Notes under the pieces: model-generated
The model's database searches: none
What the model was told of the DNA's origin: nothing
What the model saw: only the letters and a program-made list of their open reading frames with translations
Source of the DNA: Chloroflexota bacterium
GTDB taxonomy: Bacteria; Chloroflexota; Anaerolineae; Anaerolineales; DRKV01
Assembly: GCA_011051635.1 (NCBI GenBank)
Contig: DRKV01000095.1
Coordinates: 1 to 7,580, forward strand
Direction: 5' to 3'
Length of the DNA: 7,580 nucleotides
Made by a program: the position numbers and the translations under genes
In this document: piece after piece, positions 5,785 through 7,580 of the stretch
Layout of the letters: every line of letters starts with the position of its first letter
Position numbering within the stretch: the stretch's first letter is position 1

Positions 5785-6072
5785 CTGTGTGCCCGCGGGA
5801 GGCGGCGTCGGGGTCGGGCCGGGAGGCGTAGCTCCGCCGATGCCGCCCCAAAAGCCGCCGGTCAGGGTGTACCCTCCACCAGTGTGCGACCCCGCGTCCG
5901 GCTGCCCGGCAGTCCCGGAGAGAGTGTACCCTCCGCCGGTCGCCGAGTCTCCGCCGCCGTCTACCGTCCACCAGGGCAGAGCATAGCCGTCGACCTGCGC
6001 CAGCGCGGCTCCGGTGACCATGGCGAGCAGGACGAAAATTATCATGGAGTACCACAATCGTTTATGCATCAT
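5755..6072 (-). CDS. Small exported protein, WTVDGGG repeat and FIYLPLVIR C-terminus
   Basis: Product of 105 residues. Residues 1-26 are a signal peptide: basic MHKR, a hydrophobic core, and a likely signal peptidase I site after GAALA. The mature part reads YALPWWTVDGGG, then two glycine-rich repeats (GGGYTLSGTAGQPDAGS and GGGYTLTGGFWGG), a Pro/Thr linker (PPGPTPTPPPAG) and the C-terminus TQFIYLPLVIR. From memory, the WTVDGGG...YTLTGGFW style recurs at the ends of secreted proteins in Chloroflexota and Planctomycetota; I know of no biochemical function. I chose the ATG at 6072, with GAGG upstream; a TTG at 6084 overlapping the previous stop is possible, and a second ATG follows at 6069. It begins eight bases after the 438-residue gene ends, so the two are likely co-translated. 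It may be a detached C-terminal anchoring module, since it has little beyond repeat, linker and tail. Lipoprotein is excluded: there is no cysteine. Confidence 0.8.
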   Translation of the reverse strand: MMHKRLWYSMIIFVLLAMVTGAALAQVDGYALPWWTVDGGGDSATGGGYTLSGTAGQPDAGSHTGGGYTLTGGFWGGIGGATPPGPTPTPPPAGTQFIYLPLVIR

Positions 6073-6080
6073 TGCCTGCC

Positions 6081-7397
6081 TCAATACGGATGCTCAATGG
6101 TGTATTCGATGACGACCCCGTACAAACTCACCGCTCCGTCTGCATCCAGGGGCAGGGAAGCCCAAATGTAGTACGAGTGCGAGGAGTTGTCAATCAGGGG
6201 GTACGAAATCGTGGAGGGGCCGGAGGAACCGGTCACACTGCCGCCAGGGCCGCCCCCGTGCGTGGAGGCTGAGGCCATGAGAATTTCATTTCCGTCCAGG
6301 TCGGTGCGGTACAGCGAGACGTGCCCGTCGTCGGTCGCCCCGTCCGTCCAGTAAAACGTCAGGTTGGAGATGTTGGCCCCGTTGGGGAGATTTACCCCGG
6401 CTACATAGCCGCTGGATGTCGCATCGCCGGGGGTGAGCGTATTGCCGTAATTGGAGAAACTGTACCCATTCAGCGATGGCTTGAAGGCCGCCGCCGGGAT
6501 GGTGATGTAACTGACAACCGCCTGCCAGGTCAGCGAGCCTTCCACGTGGGCGTTGCCGTTGGAATACACGCCGTATCCGTTGGGTGAATTGCTCTTGCCG
6601 TACACGCCCCAGGTTGTGCCGGAGTTGTTGGAGGCTTCGCCGTACACGCCGTTGGTGGGAGCAATCCCTCCTACGCCGGTGCCGACGGAACTGTTGCTCT
6701 TGCCGTACACGCCGTAAGAAGTGGCGCTGCCGGTGTCGGAGGCAATGCCGTATATGCCGTAAGGCGTGCCGCTGCCGGCAGAGTTGTTGCCGTACACGCC
6801 GTACCCGCTGCTGCTGCCCGTGTTCCAGCCGGAGACGCCTGCCCCAAGCGCGGATGTGGCTTCGCCGTACAGCGCCGCATTGCTGCCGCTGCTGTCGGTG
6901 TTGATTGCTCCGAAAACGCGCCCGGACTCGCTGCCTTCCACGGTGATGCCGGAGCGCAAGCCCAGGGCGTACGGAGCGCCGTTGAGGGCAACCCGCCCGC
7001 TCAGGGTGGTGTAACCGGCGTCGCCGCTGCACTTGACCGCGATTTGCAGGTAGCGGGCCTCACCGTCGAAGGCGTTGCCGCCGAAGTCCAGTTCGGTGGT
7101 GAACAGGCCGTCCGTCACGGACACCCCGGTTTTCGTCACCGTCGCACCGACCTGTGTCCCGTTGCTGGGCGCATCGTAGAGCGAGAACTGGAAGTCGCAC
7201 GCGCCGGTCACGCCGCTGCCGTTTTTGTCCAGCCTTCCCTGGTAGGTAAAAGCGCTTCCTGTTGCGGCCTGAGGGGCGGCACCCCGACCGGGGGCGTTCC
7301 CGGCGGCCTGTGCCCACACGGTGCCTGCCAGAAGAACCGCCAGGACGGACAGCAGGGTTACGACGGTGGAAAATTTCTTGGAGAAAAAGAACGTCAT
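6081..7397 (-). CDS. Exported FTYQGRL-domain protein with GVYG repeats
   Basis: Product of 438 residues. Residues 1-32 form a signal peptide (FFSKKFS, a hydrophobic stretch TVVTLLSVLAVLLAG, cleavage near WAQA). Residues 48-147 form a domain beginning AFTYQGRL, continuing through FSLYD, GLFTTELDFGG and ARYLQIAVK to APYALGL; this pattern is familiar, from memory, from cell-surface proteins of Chloroflexota and other environmental phyla, with no known function. C67 and C123 are the only cysteines and could form a disulfide. Residues 172-280 hold about six GVYG/GIYG repeats (YGVYGKSN, YGIYGIAS, NGVYGEAS) of 14-24 residues, resembling repeat shafts of phage-tail-fibre-like proteins. Residues 290-438 look like an all-beta sandwich, starting WQAVVSYITIPAAAF and ending LYGVVIEYTIEHPY. 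It lacks the FIYLP tail of its neighbours. The ATG at 7397 has AAAGGAG eight bases upstream; an in-frame GTG at 7406 is too close to that site. I infer a secreted or surface-displayed structural protein. Confidence 0.85.
   Translation of the reverse strand: MTFFFSKKFSTVVTLLSVLAVLLAGTVWAQAAGNAPGRGAAPQAATGSAFTYQGRLDKNGSGVTGACDFQFSLYDAPSNGTQVGATVTKTGVSVTDGLFTTELDFGGNAFDGEARYLQIAVKCSGDAGYTTLSGRVALNGAPYALGLRSGITVEGSESGRVFGAINTDSSGSNAALYGEATSALGAGVSGWNTGSSSGYGVYGNNSAGSGTPYGIYGIASDTGSATSYGVYGKSNSSVGTGVGGIAPTNGVYGEASNNSGTTWGVYGKSNSPNGYGVYSNGNAHVEGSLTWQAVVSYITIPAAAFKPSLNGYSFSNYGNTLTPGDATSSGYVAGVNLPNGANISNLTFYWTDGATDDGHVSLYRTDLDGNEILMASASTHGGGPGGSVTGSSGPSTISYPLIDNSSHSYYIWASLPLDADGAVSLYGVVIEYTIEHPY
6571..6800. 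repeat. Intragenic degenerate repeat encoding GVYG units
   Basis: The plus-strand word gccgtacacgcc recurs near 6597, 6642, 6707 and 6788, with variants near 6571 (atacacgccg) and 6748 (gccgtatatgcc). It encodes the GVYG/GIYG units of the exported protein on the minus strand. Spacing is roughly 40-65 bases and always in frame, so the repeat could expand or contract by recombination without breaking the gene. Confidence 0.75.
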
Positions 7398-7429
7398 TTC
7401 ACACACTCCTTTTGTGGTGAGAAATTTTT

Positions 7430-7456
7430 GGGGAACCGACTTCTCATCGCGTTCCC
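7430..7456. other. Inverted repeat in the leader of the GVYG-protein gene
   Basis: Gggaac (7431-7436) and gttccc (7451-7456) are perfect 6-bp inverted copies 14 bases apart, 33-59 bases upstream of the ATG at 7397. No T-tract follows on the minus strand, so it is not a terminator. It could be an operator or an mRNA leader hairpin. The 7398-7513 gap holds no clear promoter. Confidence 0.25.
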
Positions 7457-7467
7457 TTGGGGGATGA

Positions 7468-7488
7468 GGCGGAAAGACGCTCTCCGCC
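7468..7488. terminator. Hairpin after the right-edge gene, copy 2 of the gene-end hairpin
   Basis: Ggcggaaag (7468-7476), loop acg, ctctccgcc (7480-7488); eight of nine pairs form, with an A-C mismatch at 7474/7482. It begins 25 bases after the stop codon of the edge gene. On the minus strand it is followed by TCATCCCCC with no T-tract, so it is a poor intrinsic terminator and read-through into the next gene is plausible. Confidence 0.4.
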
Positions 7489-7543
7489 CGTTTGTCTTGA
7501 TGCGCGTATTCGGTCAGCGTATGACCATCGGCAGGTAGATGAA
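7468..7543. repeat. Duplicated gene-end module, copy 2
   Basis: Partner of 5709-5784. The coding segment (last nine codons and stop) differs at only two of 30 bases, while the 46 non-coding bases still match at 37, so similarity runs well past the stop codon. Confidence 0.8.
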
Positions 7544-7580
7544 GTTGCCGTCACGATTGCTGATGCCGAGAGAAATCACC
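7514..7580 (-). CDS. 3' end of an exported-protein gene ending FIYLPMVIR
   Basis: Only the last 21 codons are in the window: VISLGISNRDGNFIYLPMVIR and TGA. The final ten residues match the end of the small exported protein (FIYLPLVIR) except for one Leu-to-Met change, so the missing part is probably another exported or surface protein of the same C-terminal class. Nothing can be said of its main domains. Frame is secured by the shared tail, the shared codons and the shared sequence downstream of the stop. Confidence 0.7.
   Translation of the reverse strand, partial: VISLGISNRDGNFIYLPMVIR

Noticed and set aside
6584..6904. Plus-strand frame coding a Cys/Arg-rich peptide
   Set aside because: It is the antisense reading of the GVYG repeats; the low-complexity CRC pattern is an artefact of the repeated DNA.

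Overview
The window looks like chromosomal DNA of a strict or facultative anaerobe of the Chloroflexota (Anaerolineae-like). This is inferred from three things: a soluble Hdr-Mvh gene set on GC-rich DNA; secreted proteins with the FTYQGRL and WTVDGGG...YTLTGGFWGG sequence styles and C-termini reading FIYLP(L/M)VIR; and dispersed low-complexity repeats (GACGGT(A/G) heptamers, CCCATCTCCC-type runs, an 'HRGTENTE'-type element). No rRNA or marker gene is present, so the phylum call is an inference. All real genes found lie on the minus strand, so transcription runs from high to low coordinates.

Left two thirds (5185 down to 1): a tightly packed operon, hdrC-hdrB-hdrA-mvhD-mvhG-mvhA. It encodes a cytoplasmic heterodisulfide reductase (HdrABC) coupled to a [NiFe]-hydrogenase (MvhADG). 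hdrC/hdrB, hdrB/hdrA and mvhD/mvhG overlap by ATGA; hdrA/mvhD are one base apart. Only mvhA is cut by the window edge, leaving 21 residues that include the RLEGH motif. In methanogens this complex takes electrons from H2 and bifurcates them at the HdrA flavin to ferredoxin and to the CoM-S-S-CoB heterodisulfide. All cofactor-binding cysteines expected for HdrA, HdrB, HdrC, MvhD and MvhG are visible. The high-potential acceptor in a non-methanogen cannot be read from the sequence. The one irregular junction is mvhG-mvhA: 122 bases of heptamer tandem repeat and G-runs lie there, and the repeat supplies the last codons and stop of mvhG.

Middle (5186-5754): non-coding. It contains the hdr leader with a dispersed repeat copy, two TTGACA boxes, a CRP-like palindrome, a perfect 13-bp hairpin terminator and a 14-bp hairpin just after the small secreted-protein gene.

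Right third (5755-7580): two adjacent genes for exported proteins, a 438-residue protein with a GVYG-repeat middle and a 105-residue protein ending FIYLPLVIR, plus the 3' end of a third gene ending FIYLPMVIR. The two FIYLP genes share their 3' ends and the following hairpin at 65 of 76 ungapped positions, including one covarying base pair, which suggests a duplicated terminal module. I see no CRISPR, tRNA, rRNA or transposase gene.
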